From Alphaproteobacteria bacterium (GTDB lineage Bacteria > Pseudomonadota > Alphaproteobacteria > UBA6615): a DNA stretch of 64,000 nt. The DNA lies in assembly GCA_021774445.1 (NCBI GenBank), contig JAJFJA010000042.1, positions 186,001 to 250,000 on the forward strand, in the 5' to 3' direction. The notes beneath the pieces were generated by a model. It saw only the letters and a program-made list of their open reading frames with translations, was not told where the DNA came from and made no database searches. A program made the translations under genes and the position numbers. Shown here in pieces: positions 30,337 through 40,675 of the stretch; positions within the stretch are counted from its first letter, which is position 1; every line of letters starts with the position of its first letter.

Positions 30337-31737
30337 ATGGCCACCGCGGAGCATAGCCGGGTTGAAAGCGACAGCATGGGCGACGTCGCGGTGCCGGCGC
30401 GCCGGTATTGGGGCGCACAGACGCAACGCAGTCTGGAAAACTTCCCGATTGGCGAGGAGCGCATGCCGGTGGCGTTGGTGCGCGCTTTCGGCGTGCAGAA
30501 ACTGGCGGCCGCACGGGCGAACAAGGCGTTGGGTCAGTTGGATGAAGGGCTCGCGGACAGCATTATCGCCGCGGCGCAGGAGGTGGCCGACGGGGCACTC
30601 GATGACGAGTTCCCGCTGGTGGTCTGGCAGACCGGCTCGGGCACGCAAACCAACATGAACGCCAATGAGGTGATCGCCAACCGCGCCAACGAGCTGCTCG
30701 GCGGCAAGCGTGGCGATAAGCAGCCCGTGCATCCCAACGACCATGTGAACCGCGGCCAATCCTCGAACGACAGCTTTCCAACGGCCATGCATATCGCCGC
30801 GGTCACGCAGATTGAGGATGGCCTGCTGCCTGGCCTGCGACACCTAGAGCAGGCGTTGGCGGCCAAGACCGCGGCGTATGCCGAGATTATCAAAATCGGC
30901 CGCACCCATGCGCAAGACGCCACCCCTTTGACGCTGGGGCAGGAGTTTTCCGGCTACACGGCACAAATCGGGGCGGCGATCAGCGGTATCGAGCGGTGCT
31001 TGCCGGCGCTTTATGCCCTGGCACAGGGCGGGACTGCCGTCGGTACCGGGCTGAATAGCCCGGCTGGCTTCGATGCGCGCTTCGCCGCCGAGGTGGCGGC
31101 GATAACGACGCGGCCATTCGCGGCGATGGACAATAAATTCGCCGGATTGGCGGCTCATGATGAGCTGGTTGCCGCATCGGGTGCGATGAATGTCGCGGCG
31201 GTGGCGGTCATGAAAATCGCCAACGACATCCGCCTGCTGGCCTCCGGGCCGCGCTGCGGTATCGGTGAGATATCCCTGCCCGCCAATGAACCGGGCTCGT
31301 CCATCATGCCGGGCAAAGTCAATCCGACCCAAGTGGAAGCGATCACCATGGTCGCGGCGCAGGTGATGGGCAATCATGTCACGGTCACCATTGCCGGCAG
31401 TCAGGGACAGTTCGAGCTCAACGTCTACAAGCCGGTGATCATCTATAATGTGCTGCAGTCCGCCAGGTTGCTGGGCGATGCGGCGCGGAGTTTCACCAGC
31501 CGCTGCGTGGACGGCATCGAAGCCAATCACGGGCGCATCGAATCACTGCTAAATGAATCCCTGATGCTGGTGACGGCGCTAAACCCGCATATCGGTTATG
31601 ACAACGCCGCAAAGATTGCGAAGAAGGCGTTCCATGACGGGAGTAGCTTGAAGCAGGCCGCCGTCACCCTCAATCTGCTGACCGAAGAGCAATATGACGC
31701 TTGGGTGCGGCCGGAGAATATGATCGCACCGCGTTAG
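30337..31737 (+). CDS. fumC: Fumarate hydratase class II
   Basis: 466 residues from an ATG with GGGAGG upstream. FumC is an iron-free homotetrameric fumarase. The conserved [47 protein letters not shown] and the signature [12 protein letters not shown] are all present. This makes it the heat-stable, oxygen-resistant counterpart of the Fe-S fumarase at 23725. Cells with both often switch by iron or oxidative stress; no such site was identified here. Confidence 0.97.
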   Translation: MATAEHSRVESDSMGDVAVPARRYWGAQTQRSLENFPIGEERMPVALVRAFGVQKLAAARANKALGQLDEGLADSIIAAAQEVADGALDDEFPLVVWQTGSGTQTNMNANEVIANRANELLGGKRGDKQPVHPNDHVNRGQSSNDSFPTAMHIAAVTQIEDGLLPGLRHLEQALAAKTAAYAEIIKIGRTHAQDATPLTLGQEFSGYTAQIGAAISGIERCLPALYALAQGGTAVGTGLNSPAGFDARFAAEVAAITTRPFAAMDNKFAGLAAHDELVAASGAMNVAAVAVMKIANDIRLLASGPRCGIGEISLPANEPGSSIMPGKVNPTQVEAITMVAAQVMGNHVTVTIAGSQGQFELNVYKPVIIYNVLQSARLLGDAARSFTSRCVDGIEANHGRIESLLNESLMLVTALNPHIGYDNAAKIAKKAFHDGSSLKQAAVTLNLLTEEQYDAWVRPENMIAPR

Positions 31738-31760
31738 ACTGACTGGTATCGGAATACGGC

Positions 31761-31994
31761 ATGGCGCCAAATCCAGGCCCGCAAAAGAGATCCGTGGTGG
31801 TGGCCGGCCATCGCACCAGCGTGTCGCTGGAACCAGCATTCTGGACCGCGCTGCAAACGATCGCCCGAGCCCGGGGCTTGTCGATGAATGCGCTGATCGC
31901 GGAGGTGGACCGGTCGCGCGCCGGCAGCCTGTCCAGCGCTTTGCGCGTAATGGCGTTGGCGTATTTCAGCGCCGGCGTTGCCAAGGATCGCTAA
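31761..31994 (+). CDS. Ribbon-helix-helix domain protein
   Basis: 77 residues containing an RHH_4-like fold: a short basic N-terminus, strand RTSVSLEPAFWTAL and helices ARARGLSMNALIAEVDR and NLSSA-like SLSSALRVMAL. Proteins of this family are small putative DNA-binding regulators common in alphaproteobacteria; targets are unknown. The gene follows fumC by 23 bp and its TAA stop overlaps the stop of the convergent AsmA-like gene. Confidence 0.85.
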   Translation: MAPNPGPQKRSVVVAGHRTSVSLEPAFWTALQTIARARGLSMNALIAEVDRSRAGSLSSALRVMALAYFSAGVAKDR

Positions 31995-34900
31995 CGGGTC
32001 AGGGTGTCCAGCAGGCTCTTGAAGGGATCGATCTTCAGGGGCACCTCCTCCGTCTTGGCCTCGGGCGCCGGCTCGGGTTGCTCTGCGACTGGTTGTTCCT
32101 GGGGCGCGGGCGTATTGGCCGGTGCGGGCGGCGGGCTCGGTGCCAATCGACGCAACGCATTCTCCGCCGCCTTGGCGATGAGATATTGCTGGATGGCGTT
32201 GATGTTCGCGAGGCGCGCATCGGGCGCATCCAACGCGCCTTTCTCTTCGAGCACGATGCCGGGGAAATCCGGATGCTTCGGAAAAGTTACGTTCGCCCGG
32301 GTCTCGGTACGCCAGCGTGGCAGATCGATGGTGCCGCCGAAGGCAGCGATGGCGCATTCGCTTCTGATGTCTTGGTTCGGCAACGTGGCGACACCGCGCT
32401 CAAGGTCAAACCGGCCAATAAAATCCTCGACCTTCGTCTCACCGCCATCGCCGGCGGCGAACAGTCCCAGGAACCCGTCGAGCCCATTCAAGTTGCCGAG
32501 TTGATCGCTGATGCGGCAGAGGTCGGTGCCGTCTATGACCGCGTCATTAAAAGTCACCTCACCGCGACCGGCCAGGTTCGACACCAGCTCGAATTCATTG
32601 CGGCCAGTGGTGCCAACCGCCATGTCGCTTCCCAATGTGCCCGCACTAAGGTCCAGGGCGGCCACCGGGAATAGCAGCTCAAGGACCCCAGATAAGGCCG
32701 TGCGGCTGTTCTGCTGTTTGCCCGCCCTGGCCGCCGCGATCATCTGAGGCGCATCGGCGCCGGAAACGGACAACACGAGGTTGAGCGTCGGCGGGTCAGA
32801 GGCGACGACGTCGCCGGTGGCGCTCAAGATCCCACCGAACAAGTCACCGGAAAAACGGTTCAACTCGAACTTTCCCTGTTCGAGCCGCAGCGCTATTTCG
32901 GGGTTGCCCATACCATAGCTGGCAACGCTGAGGGCGGGCGCCGACAGGTCGATTTCGGCCTCGAAGCTGTTGAGAAACGACAGGTCAAACGGCTCGCGCG
33001 ACCAACGTCCGCCGTCGCGCGATGGCGGGTCGGCGCGATCGGTATCCAGGGCCCCCGCCGCCAGAGCCACGGGCGCCAAGAACCACTCGAGAATTATCTC
33101 GCTGGTAGCCAGGGAGGCGGTCAGCCGCGGTGGCAGCTCATCGGTGCGATAGGCGAGGTCCGCCTCGCCCTGCAACGCCACCGGGCCAACGGCACCGTTC
33201 AAGCCGGTTACTTTCACGGATTCAGGATCGAAGTTGAGATCGGCGGAGAGACGAAACTCACCCAATTCGGCGAGGGCCGGGCGATAGTCTGGACGGAAGG
33301 TGCGGGCCAGGGTCGTCAGGCTGGGATGGCTCAACTCGGCCGCTAAATCGCCCGATGCCGCGGTCAGCAAGTCCGCCAAACGGCCGCGGAGGGTGAAAGC
33401 GCCCTCTCCGAGGCGGGTCGACAGATCAAGTTCCGCGGCCGCGAGGTCGCCGGAGATACTGCCGGTCAGGGCCAATTGCCCCGGGTCCCCGGCGCTCGCG
33501 GGAAGATCGCTGAGGGCCGCAATCAATGCATTGAAGCTGGGATGCGCCGCATCAACCGCAACAGTAAAGCGGGGGTTGCCGTCGAGCCCGGCAAAATTAC
33601 CCTTGATCTTGACCTCACCATCGGCGGCCAGCAGGCGCGCGTTGATCCGCAGCTCGTTAAAATCGCCGGCAATGGTGCCGTCGAGTTTTGCCGCCCGCAG
33701 AGGGATCGGCACGTTTAAGCCCAACGCCTGCACAAGGCGGGACGTATCGCCCGCGTCGACGGCTATTTCCAGATCGGCCGACGGGCGCTGGCCGAGACCG
33801 GCTAGCCGGCCGTTGAGCGTAATCCCGGCACCGGCGAAGTCGGCAATGGCGGCGCGACGCAAGTCGAGTTCACCCCCCTGCAGAGTGCCATCGAAACCGA
33901 TGCCGCTGATCGGCGCGCCGTCATAGGTCAAGCTGCCGATCTGGAGTTGAAGAATAGCGTCGAAGCTGTCCAGAAACGTCGCAGATCCAAAAACCGGCAC
34001 TGTTTCCTGCTGCGGCGCGGCAGGCTCAATGGTTACGGTTGCCGGTTCGGATGCCGGTGCCGCCGCGGCGCGCGGCAAATATGCATCGAGATTTATGCGA
34101 TCGACGCTGAGCCCGATGCCGAAGCCGAGGCGGCGGCGCAATGCAACAGCGATCCCACCGCGAATGCTCGACAGGTCAAGCTGCATGTCGATGCCGCTCA
34201 CCGTCAATTCGTCGGGCGTCGCTTTGAGTTTCGCGGCGAGCTCGAATTTGCGCAATCGATCCGCCGGAATATCGCCAACATTGACACTCAGCCAAGTCAA
34301 CAACGCACGGAGATTGTCGGAGTTCGCCTCCAACTGCCCATCGAATACCGGTTTGCCGTCCGCAGGGACGACAAAACCGAACAAGCTGATATCCGAGCCG
34401 CCCGGCAGCTGGGCACTGGCCTCGTTCACGGTCAATTGGCCGTCGTTGAGTTCGGCTGACATTTGAATCTGGCGAACGATGCCACCGTTGAGCACCAAGG
34501 CGTCTATCTTCGCCTCCAAGCCCGCAGCAAAATCACTTGGCAGTGCGAAGGCGGCAAGTCGCGAGCGGTCGGCGATCACCGGCGCCACGTCGGCGGTGCC
34601 ACTTGGCGGAGACTGGGGCTCGGGCGCGCCGGTTTCCGGCGCCAGGAGACGGTCCAAATCGACCTGGCCGACATTGAGCACAACGTCGACTCGCGGCGGG
34701 TCGCCGAATGTCAACTGGACAGCACCTGTGGCACTGGAGTCGGCTAAGCGCAGGGAAACGTCGTTCAAAGAAAGTCCGACCGGGGAGACCGCAAGATCGC
34801 CCTCGACAACCACCGGCTTATCGGCGAGGCCGGGGGGGACGGCACCGTCGCCGAATGCGGTCACCAGGGCGCTGGCGTTTTCGCTGCGCACCGCAAGGCT

Positions 34901-35659
34901 GCCGTTGAGGCGCGCATTGTTGGGGAAACCCGATAGCACGCCAGAAAACTCTGCCGTGTCCGTTTCGTCCCCGACACCGACGACCAAGCTTACCGGAACC
35001 GCGCGGCCTTCGATCAGACGGCCGACCGCGAGTCGCATCTGCAATGGCAAGTTTCGGGCGCGGAGATCGCCTTCGGCGCGAAACGGGCCCTCTAGCGATC
35101 CAGCCACGATGGTCGCGTTCACACTCTCGACATGCTCCACCAGCCCGCTGGCCTGATCGCGGTAGACGAGGGTGCCGTTGCGCACGCGAATGTTGTTAAA
35201 GCTGACCTCCGGTATCGAGAAGCCGCCGTCGGCCCCACGGCCGGAAGAGGTTTCGCCACCCGAACCCGCGGCGGGGGCGAAAGACCAATTCGTCCGACCG
35301 TCGGCCAGGCGCTCTAGTTCGATCCGCGGCTCTATCAGTTCAACCGTGTCGACTTCGAGTCGGCCCTGGGTAAGCGGGCCCAGCGCAATACGAACCCGCG
35401 CCGTATCGAGCCTGATCATATCGGCGCCGGCGGCGCCCTCGACATTGCCAAGGCGCACACCAGACGCGGATAGTCTCGGCGTCGGCAACAGACTCAAGGA
35501 CAAGTCGCCATCTATCGTCAGGCTTCGCCCCGTCGCCGCCTCAACTTGCCCCGCCAGTTGCCCTTTGTAGGCGTTCCAGTCGACGAAACTGGGGGCCACG
35601 ACGACGACGGCCACAAGGGCAACCACGACAACGACCAGTCCGATCAGGAGCTTGCGCAC
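31991..35659 (-). CDS. Large AsmA-family protein
   Basis: 1222 residues from a GTG with GGGAGG just upstream; an ATG six codons earlier (35677) lacks a ribosome-binding site. One N-terminal membrane helix (about 2-25) precedes APSFVDWNAYKGQL, the characteristic AsmA N-terminus, and a very long beta-rich periplasmic part. AsmA-like proteins belong to the RBG/bridge-like class implicated in phospholipid transport between membranes. The C-terminus is a Pro/Glu-rich tail followed by PLKIDPFKSLLDTLTR. Single gene, convergent with the RHH gene. Confidence 0.9.
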   Translation of the reverse strand: MRKLLIGLVVVVVALVAVVVVAPSFVDWNAYKGQLAGQVEAATGRSLTIDGDLSLSLLPTPRLSASGVRLGNVEGAAGADMIRLDTARVRIALGPLTQGRLEVDTVELIEPRIELERLADGRTNWSFAPAAGSGGETSSGRGADGGFSIPEVSFNNIRVRNGTLVYRDQASGLVEHVESVNATIVAGSLEGPFRAEGDLRARNLPLQMRLAVGRLIEGRAVPVSLVVGVGDETDTAEFSGVLSGFPNNARLNGSLAVRSENASALVTAFGDGAVPPGLADKPVVVEGDLAVSPVGLSLNDVSLRLADSSATGAVQLTFGDPPRVDVVLNVGQVDLDRLLAPETGAPEPQSPPSGTADVAPVIADRSRLAAFALPSDFAAGLEAKIDALVLNGGIVRQIQMSAELNDGQLTVNEASAQLPGGSDISLFGFVVPADGKPVFDGQLEANSDNLRALLTWLSVNVGDIPADRLRKFELAAKLKATPDELTVSGIDMQLDLSSIRGGIAVALRRRLGFGIGLSVDRINLDAYLPRAAAAPASEPATVTIEPAAPQQETVPVFGSATFLDSFDAILQLQIGSLTYDGAPISGIGFDGTLQGGELDLRRAAIADFAGAGITLNGRLAGLGQRPSADLEIAVDAGDTSRLVQALGLNVPIPLRAAKLDGTIAGDFNELRINARLLAADGEVKIKGNFAGLDGNPRFTVAVDAAHPSFNALIAALSDLPASAGDPGQLALTGSISGDLAAAELDLSTRLGEGAFTLRGRLADLLTAASGDLAAELSHPSLTTLARTFRPDYRPALAELGEFRLSADLNFDPESVKVTGLNGAVGPVALQGEADLAYRTDELPPRLTASLATSEIILEWFLAPVALAAGALDTDRADPPSRDGGRWSREPFDLSFLNSFEAEIDLSAPALSVASYGMGNPEIALRLEQGKFELNRFSGDLFGGILSATGDVVASDPPTLNLVLSVSGADAPQMIAAARAGKQQNSRTALSGVLELLFPVAALDLSAGTLGSDMAVGTTGRNEFELVSNLAGRGEVTFNDAVIDGTDLCRISDQLGNLNGLDGFLGLFAAGDGGETKVEDFIGRFDLERGVATLPNQDIRSECAIAAFGGTIDLPRWRTETRANVTFPKHPDFPGIVLEEKGALDAPDARLANINAIQQYLIAKAAENALRRLAPSPPPAPANTPAPQEQPVAEQPEPAPEAKTEEVPLKIDPFKSLLDTLTR

Positions 35660-35890
35660 CGACCCTCCCTTAAACATGCTCGCAGACGATGGCGCACGCC
35701 CGCTCAGCGCCGCAAAAGCGCGCTCAAGCTAGTGGATCACTGTCGCGAGATCAAACGCAAGTGGCGACACGGATCGTTGTTCCCGCGTTACAGAGCATAA
35801 CCGGGAATTGGTGACTCCAGAGATTTGTCTAGTGTCGAAAATCATGCTTCGCTAGCGGCTCGCGAGATCAGTATGAGGGAGGATCTACCA

Positions 35891-37642
35891 ATGCGGGAAA
35901 ATTTCTGGCGTGGCGTCGCGATTGTCATTGGGTTAGCGGTCCTGCCGGGCAGCGGTTTCGCACAAGATGTTCAGCCTGAGGGGTCCACCGGGCGGGGCGC
36001 TCAGGAGGCAGTGCGGGCTGAGCGCTTCATGGTTGCGGCGGCGAACCCCTTGGCGGTGCAAGCCGGTTACGACATGTTGAAGAATGGCGGCAGTGCGGCT
36101 GACGCGATGATCGCGGTGCAACTGGTGCTGAATTTGGTCGAGCCGCAGAGTTCCGGAGTCGGCGGTGGCGCCTTCCTGCTGTATCACGACGCGGCGGCGG
36201 GAAGCACGATCGCGTATGACGGGCGTGAAACGGCGCCGGCGGGTGCCACGCCCGAGTTGTTTCTGAATGCAGACGGGGCGCCGCTGGGATTCTGGGAGGC
36301 CGTGGTCGGCGGCCGCTCCGTCGGCGTGCCGGGAACCGTGCGATTGCTCGAGTCGGTGCACCAAGCACATGGCAAGTTGCCTTGGGCGAGCCTTTTCGCC
36401 CCGGCGATCGCCCTGGCACAAAACGGGTTCGAGGTCTCTCCTCGCCTTGCCGGCATGCTGGTCGAGGGGCGGGCTGAACGACTGCAAACCTACGAGACCG
36501 CGCGAAATTATTTCTTCCCGAACGGCACGGCGCTGCAGGCCGGCGACACATTGCGCAACCCGGAATTCGCGGCCACCCTGCAAACGATCGCGGCGGAGGG
36601 TGCGGACGCCTTCTATAGCGGCGCCATTGCCGAGGATATCGTCGCGACCGTGCAAGGGGCGGCGGGCAACCCAGGGTTGCTAAGCGCAGAAGATCTCGCG
36701 GGATATGTCGCCAAGGCGCGAGAGCCGGTGTGCCGGAGCTATCGCGCGCATAATGTCTGCGGCATGGGACCGCCGAGTTCCGGGGCGCTGACGGTGGGCC
36801 AAATACTGGGCATCCTGGAGCATTTCGACCTGCCGTCCATGGGGCCGGGTTCGGTCGACGCCTGGCATTTGTTTCTGGAAGCGTCAAAGCTGGCCTATGC
36901 CGACCGCGGGCTCTATATGGCCGACAGCGACTTCGTGCGGATGCCGACGAAGGGCCTGCTCGATGACGCCTATCTGACCAGCCGGGCGCAATTACTGGCG
37001 ACTGACAAAGCGCTGGAGACACCGGCGGCGGCCGGCAATCCGCCGTGGCGGGAGACCAGGCTCTACGCGCCGGACGGCTCGATGGAGTTGCCGGGGACGA
37101 GTCATATCTCCATAGTCGACGGCGAGGGCAACGCGGTGTCGATGACGACGACCATCGAAAGCGGCTTCGGGTCCAACCTGATGGTGCGTGGGTTTCTGCT
37201 TAACAACGAGCTGACCGATTTCTCGTTTCGGCCAGAGCAGGACGGCCGCATGATCGCGAACCGCGTCGAGCCGGGTAAGCGGCCGCGCAGCTCGATGGCG
37301 CCGACGATCGCCTTCGATGCCGATGGGGCGCTGGCGCTGGTCGTCGGCTCGCCGGGCGGCAGCCGCATTATCGAATATGTCGCCAAGACCATCGTCGCCG
37401 TGCTCGATTGGCAGATGGATATTCAGTCGGCGATCAATCTGGGGCATTTGGTTAACCGCAACGGCGGCACCGACCTTGAGCTGAACACGGAAGCCGCGGC
37501 GTTCGAAGCGGCGCTCACGGCGCGCGGGCAGGCCGTCAAGCTGCGCGACCTTAATAGCGGTCTGCACGGTATCCAGGTGACCGCGGCCGGCTTGATCGGC
37601 GGCGCCGACCCGCGGCGGGAGGGCATTGCTAAGGGGGAGTGA
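35891..37642 (+). CDS. ggt: Gamma-glutamyltransferase
   Basis: 583 residues from an ATG with GGAGG eight bases upstream; a signal peptide (ending GSGFAQ) places it in the periplasm. The proenzyme cleaves itself before a threonine, here predicted as Thr403 in PGTSHISIVDGEGNAVS. GVGGGAFLLYHD, AYADR and RPRSSMAPTIAFD are further family motifs. It releases glutamate or transfers gamma-glutamyl from glutathione. A 5-oxoprolinase-like gene, another gamma-glutamyl-cycle function, lies 3.5 kb downstream. Confidence 0.95.
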   Translation: MRENFWRGVAIVIGLAVLPGSGFAQDVQPEGSTGRGAQEAVRAERFMVAAANPLAVQAGYDMLKNGGSAADAMIAVQLVLNLVEPQSSGVGGGAFLLYHDAAAGSTIAYDGRETAPAGATPELFLNADGAPLGFWEAVVGGRSVGVPGTVRLLESVHQAHGKLPWASLFAPAIALAQNGFEVSPRLAGMLVEGRAERLQTYETARNYFFPNGTALQAGDTLRNPEFAATLQTIAAEGADAFYSGAIAEDIVATVQGAAGNPGLLSAEDLAGYVAKAREPVCRSYRAHNVCGMGPPSSGALTVGQILGILEHFDLPSMGPGSVDAWHLFLEASKLAYADRGLYMADSDFVRMPTKGLLDDAYLTSRAQLLATDKALETPAAAGNPPWRETRLYAPDGSMELPGTSHISIVDGEGNAVSMTTTIESGFGSNLMVRGFLLNNELTDFSFRPEQDGRMIANRVEPGKRPRSSMAPTIAFDADGALALVVGSPGGSRIIEYVAKTIVAVLDWQMDIQSAINLGHLVNRNGGTDLELNTEAAAFEAALTARGQAVKLRDLNSGLHGIQVTAAGLIGGADPRREGIAKGE

Positions 37643-37704
37643 GGTTCGGTTGATCCGCGCTCCGTCGCAACACCCTGGATTGCGTCGCAGTCGCCGCTTT
37701 CGCC

Positions 37705-38445
37705 TTACGAGATGCCGCGCTCCTGCTTGATGCGGTCGTAGGCGGCGTTGATCACGGCGAGTTTTTCGTTGGCGACGGCGACGAATTCTTCCGGCATGCC
37801 CTGGGCGATCAGGCTATCGGGGTGATTTTCGCGGACCAGGCGACGGTGCGCGGCCTTTAGGTCCTCGTCGTCGATGTCGGGCCGTACGCCGATGACGGAA
37901 TAGGGATCACTCGCGGACAGGCCGGCCTCCTCGGCATGAATGCGACGGAACTCGTTGTCGGAGAAGCCGAAGATGCGGGCGACCGACTGGATGTATGTGA
38001 CCTCCGCTTCGGTGACCTGGCCATCGGCCTTGGCGATGTGAAACAGACAGCCCAGCAGTTCTTCCAGCACCGCCGGGTTGTCGGCGAACATGCCGGCGAC
38101 CTGACGGGCATAAGGCTCATAGCCCTCGGCATGACGACGCGCGAGGTCGAAAAAACGGGCGACACCCTTGATGTCATCCGGCGGGACCTGAAAGACCTCC
38201 CGGAAGGCCGCGATCTCGGCCTTGGTGACGACGCCGTCAGCCTTGGCGAGTTTGGCACCGAGGGCGACGACGGCGATGGTGAAGGCGGCCTGCTTTTCCG
38301 GGCGAGAGTCGGCGGATGCCGGCCGTTTGTCGTAGACATGCCCGGCAACGCCGCCAAGCAGCGCGCCAAGTGGACCGCCAACCGCGAACCCGGCCGCGCC
38401 GCCAATTATTTTCCCCCAGATACTCACGCGATCATTCTCCGCCAA
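37705..38445 (-). CDS. DjlA-like co-chaperone with TerB and J domains
   Basis: 246 residues. A glycine-rich hydrophobic N-terminus (GKIIGGAAGFAVGGPLGALLGG) may associate with the membrane. A TerB-like helical domain (about 50-165) follows, with acidic KADG motifs. The C-terminal J domain (about 180-245) has the HPD tripeptide in VRENHPDSL, needed to stimulate DnaK ATPase. DjlA-type proteins act on membrane or envelope stress clients. Convergent with ggt. Confidence 0.9.
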   Translation of the reverse strand: MAENDRVSIWGKIIGGAAGFAVGGPLGALLGGVAGHVYDKRPASADSRPEKQAAFTIAVVALGAKLAKADGVVTKAEIAAFREVFQVPPDDIKGVARFFDLARRHAEGYEPYARQVAGMFADNPAVLEELLGCLFHIAKADGQVTEAEVTYIQSVARIFGFSDNEFRRIHAEEAGLSASDPYSVIGVRPDIDDEDLKAAHRRLVRENHPDSLIAQGMPEEFVAVANEKLAVINAAYDRIKQERGIS

Positions 38446-38621
38446 AGTGCTTAATGATTGTCATAACCATTTATTGTGGCGATATGCGGGCGAATACCGG
38501 ATAGCGGCGAGTTTCCGGGCTAATACGACCTTGCTACGAAAAACGCGGCGACACCCCGTCCTTGCTGAACGCCCCGCCGGGCCAACCCTCTAGGATCGCG
38601 GGGAAACTAGGATCTCGCGCG

Positions 38622-38981
38622 ATGCCGATCAACCGAAGAAACATCCTCCGCGGCGCGGTGTTGGCCCTTGGCGCCATGATGCCAGGGGCCGCCATGAGCC
38701 GTATCGATGATCATGGTGTTTTGTTCCAGTCACCACGGGCGGCACGAACGGTCGGGACGCATTACCTTGCCCAGCACCCGGAGGAACGCAATGCGGCGCG
38801 GCTCCGGCAAGGACTGCTGGCGGGGGCGCCGACGGAAACGGGCGCGCTGCGGGGACACATTCAGGCCAAGTGTCGGCAAGACTTCGCGGCCGGGCACACT
38901 GTCGTGGTCGACGGATGGATACTCGCCCGCAGCGAGGCGCGGGCCTGTGCGCTGGTGGCACTGGGAGCCTTGGTCGCGTGA
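38622..38981 (+). CDS. Tat-signal small subunit of a GMC-type dehydrogenase (probable)
   Basis: 119 residues beginning MPINRRNILRGAVLALGA, a twin-arginine signal. The rest is short and helical, ending in ARACALVALGALVA. Small Tat-exported proteins of this kind accompany FAD-dependent GMC dehydrogenases and carry the large subunit out as a folded pair. The GTG start of the GMC gene overlaps its TGA stop, which supports that role. No direct sequence family could be confirmed; the call leans on context. Confidence 0.65.
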   Translation: MPINRRNILRGAVLALGAMMPGAAMSRIDDHGVLFQSPRAARTVGTHYLAQHPEERNAARLRQGLLAGAPTETGALRGHIQAKCRQDFAAGHTVVVDGWILARSEARACALVALGALVA

Positions 38982-40576
38982 TCGAAGATTTCCGCGAACA
39001 GGCCGATGCTGCCAATCTCGACTGCGACCTGTGCATTATCGGGGCCGGTGCGGCCGGAGTCTCGATCGCGCGCGAGTTTCTCGGCAGTGCGATCTCGGTC
39101 TGCTTGGTCGAGAGTGGCGGTCTCGATTTCGAGGCGGAAACGCAAGCGCTCTACGAAGGCGAGTCGGTCGGCCTGAGCTATCCGGACCTGGACATCCCGC
39201 GACTGCGCTATTTCGGCGGCTCGACCAATCATTGGAGCAGCCAATGCGCGCCGCTGGATGCACTCGATATGGCGCCGCGATCCTGGGTGGCGGATAGTGG
39301 CTGGCCGATCGAACGGGCGGTGCTGGAGCCTTTCTATGACCGCGCTCATACGGCCTGCGACCTCGGCGAAAATCTCTATGGTGAGGCCCTGATCAAGGCC
39401 CTTGGGCTGGCACCGCCGGCGATCGATCCGGCCAAGCTGCGCAATTATGTCTGGCAATATCGGACGCGGCCGAACCTCGGCCATGCACCGCTGCGCTTCG
39501 GGGCGTTCTACCGCGAGGCTCTGGAGAAGGCGGTGAACATAAGGGTGCTGCTGCACGCGAACGTCACCGATATCCGTACCAATAACGAGGCCAACCGGGT
39601 CGAGCATGTCGCCATCGCGGCTCTGGATGGGCCCGCTGGCCGGATCAGGGCGCGGCAAGTGGTACTAGCCTGCGGCGGCATCGAGAACGCCCGAATCATG
39701 CTGCTGTCGGACAAAATCGAACCGAACGGCCTCGGCAACCGGCATGATTTGGTGGGCCGTTATTTCCTGGAGCATATTACCGGGTTCGGCGGCCGCATGG
39801 TGACGGCGGACAGCACCCCGCTGCAAGAGAACTACAACTACCACCAGAACACGAAATTCTGGTTCGGCCTGGCCCTTAGCGAAGCCTTGCAAGGCTCGGC
39901 GGAGGTGGCCAACTGCGCGGCGCTGCTACAATACGTTCCCAACATGGAGTCAGGTGTCGGCGCCCTACGGCGGATGTGGGCCGACATCCGCGAAGGCGAG
40001 GTGCCGGACGATCTCGGCCAGGAAGTGCTGCGGGTCATCAAAGATCTCGACGGCGCCTCCACGGCGATCTGGCAGCGGCTGGCCGGCAAGGCGCCCCGTG
40101 TGGCGAACCCGGCGGAAATCCTTTTGGATATTCGTTCCGAGCAGGTGCCGAACCGGGACAGCCGAGTGATGCTGGCGGACGATGTCGATGGTTTGGGGCT
40201 GCGGCGGACGCGGCTGGATTGGCGCATGGGGGAGCAAGACCGGCGCACCATGGAAGTGATGGGGCGTACCCTCGGCGAGGAGTTTGGCCGGCTGGGTCTG
40301 GGCCGGGTGCGGCTGGAGGATTGGCTGCTCGCCACGGATGGAAGCTGGACCGGCGACGTCGTCGAAAGCTCGCACCATATGGGCACGACGCGGATGGCGA
40401 CCATGCCTCAGAGAGGCGTGGTCGACGAACATTGCCGGGTGCACGGCGTCGAGAATTTGCATGTGGCCGGCAGTTCGGTGTTTCCCACCGGCGGCCATGT
40501 CAATCCAACCCTAACCATCGTCGCCCTAGCCCTGCGCCTCGCCGATACGCTCAAAGACAACCTCGCACGGGCCTAG
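38978..40576 (+). CDS. GMC-family FAD-dependent oxidoreductase
   Basis: 532 residues from a GTG that overlaps the preceding stop; an ATG-initiated version would lose the FAD motif. The dinucleotide fold is CIIGAGAAGVSIAREF with CLVESGG following. RYFGGSTNHWSSQ and the C-terminal GMC_oxred_C part (SSHHMGTTRMA, HVAGSSVFPTGGHVNPT) are clear. Such enzymes oxidise alcohols or sugars and pass electrons to a carrier. It has no signal peptide of its own, so export would rely on the Tat subunit. No cytochrome subunit is seen nearby. Substrate is unknown. Confidence 0.88.
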   Translation: MIEDFREQADAANLDCDLCIIGAGAAGVSIAREFLGSAISVCLVESGGLDFEAETQALYEGESVGLSYPDLDIPRLRYFGGSTNHWSSQCAPLDALDMAPRSWVADSGWPIERAVLEPFYDRAHTACDLGENLYGEALIKALGLAPPAIDPAKLRNYVWQYRTRPNLGHAPLRFGAFYREALEKAVNIRVLLHANVTDIRTNNEANRVEHVAIAALDGPAGRIRARQVVLACGGIENARIMLLSDKIEPNGLGNRHDLVGRYFLEHITGFGGRMVTADSTPLQENYNYHQNTKFWFGLALSEALQGSAEVANCAALLQYVPNMESGVGALRRMWADIREGEVPDDLGQEVLRVIKDLDGASTAIWQRLAGKAPRVANPAEILLDIRSEQVPNRDSRVMLADDVDGLGLRRTRLDWRMGEQDRRTMEVMGRTLGEEFGRLGLGRVRLEDWLLATDGSWTGDVVESSHHMGTTRMATMPQRGVVDEHCRVHGVENLHVAGSSVFPTGGHVNPTLTIVALALRLADTLKDNLARA

Positions 40577-40675
40577 CCGCTTACTCTCGATCGTCAAGCG
40601 CGGCCGCTGGGGGCAATCTCATGGCCCGGCAACTGTCGGTTTGACGGCGCGGTTCGCTTATGCGACGCAACCGTC

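Noticed and set aside
36027..37022. Long minus-strand frame inside ggt
   Set aside because: Arg/Pro-rich translation typical of an antisense shadow; ggt in the other strand has intact motifs throughout.
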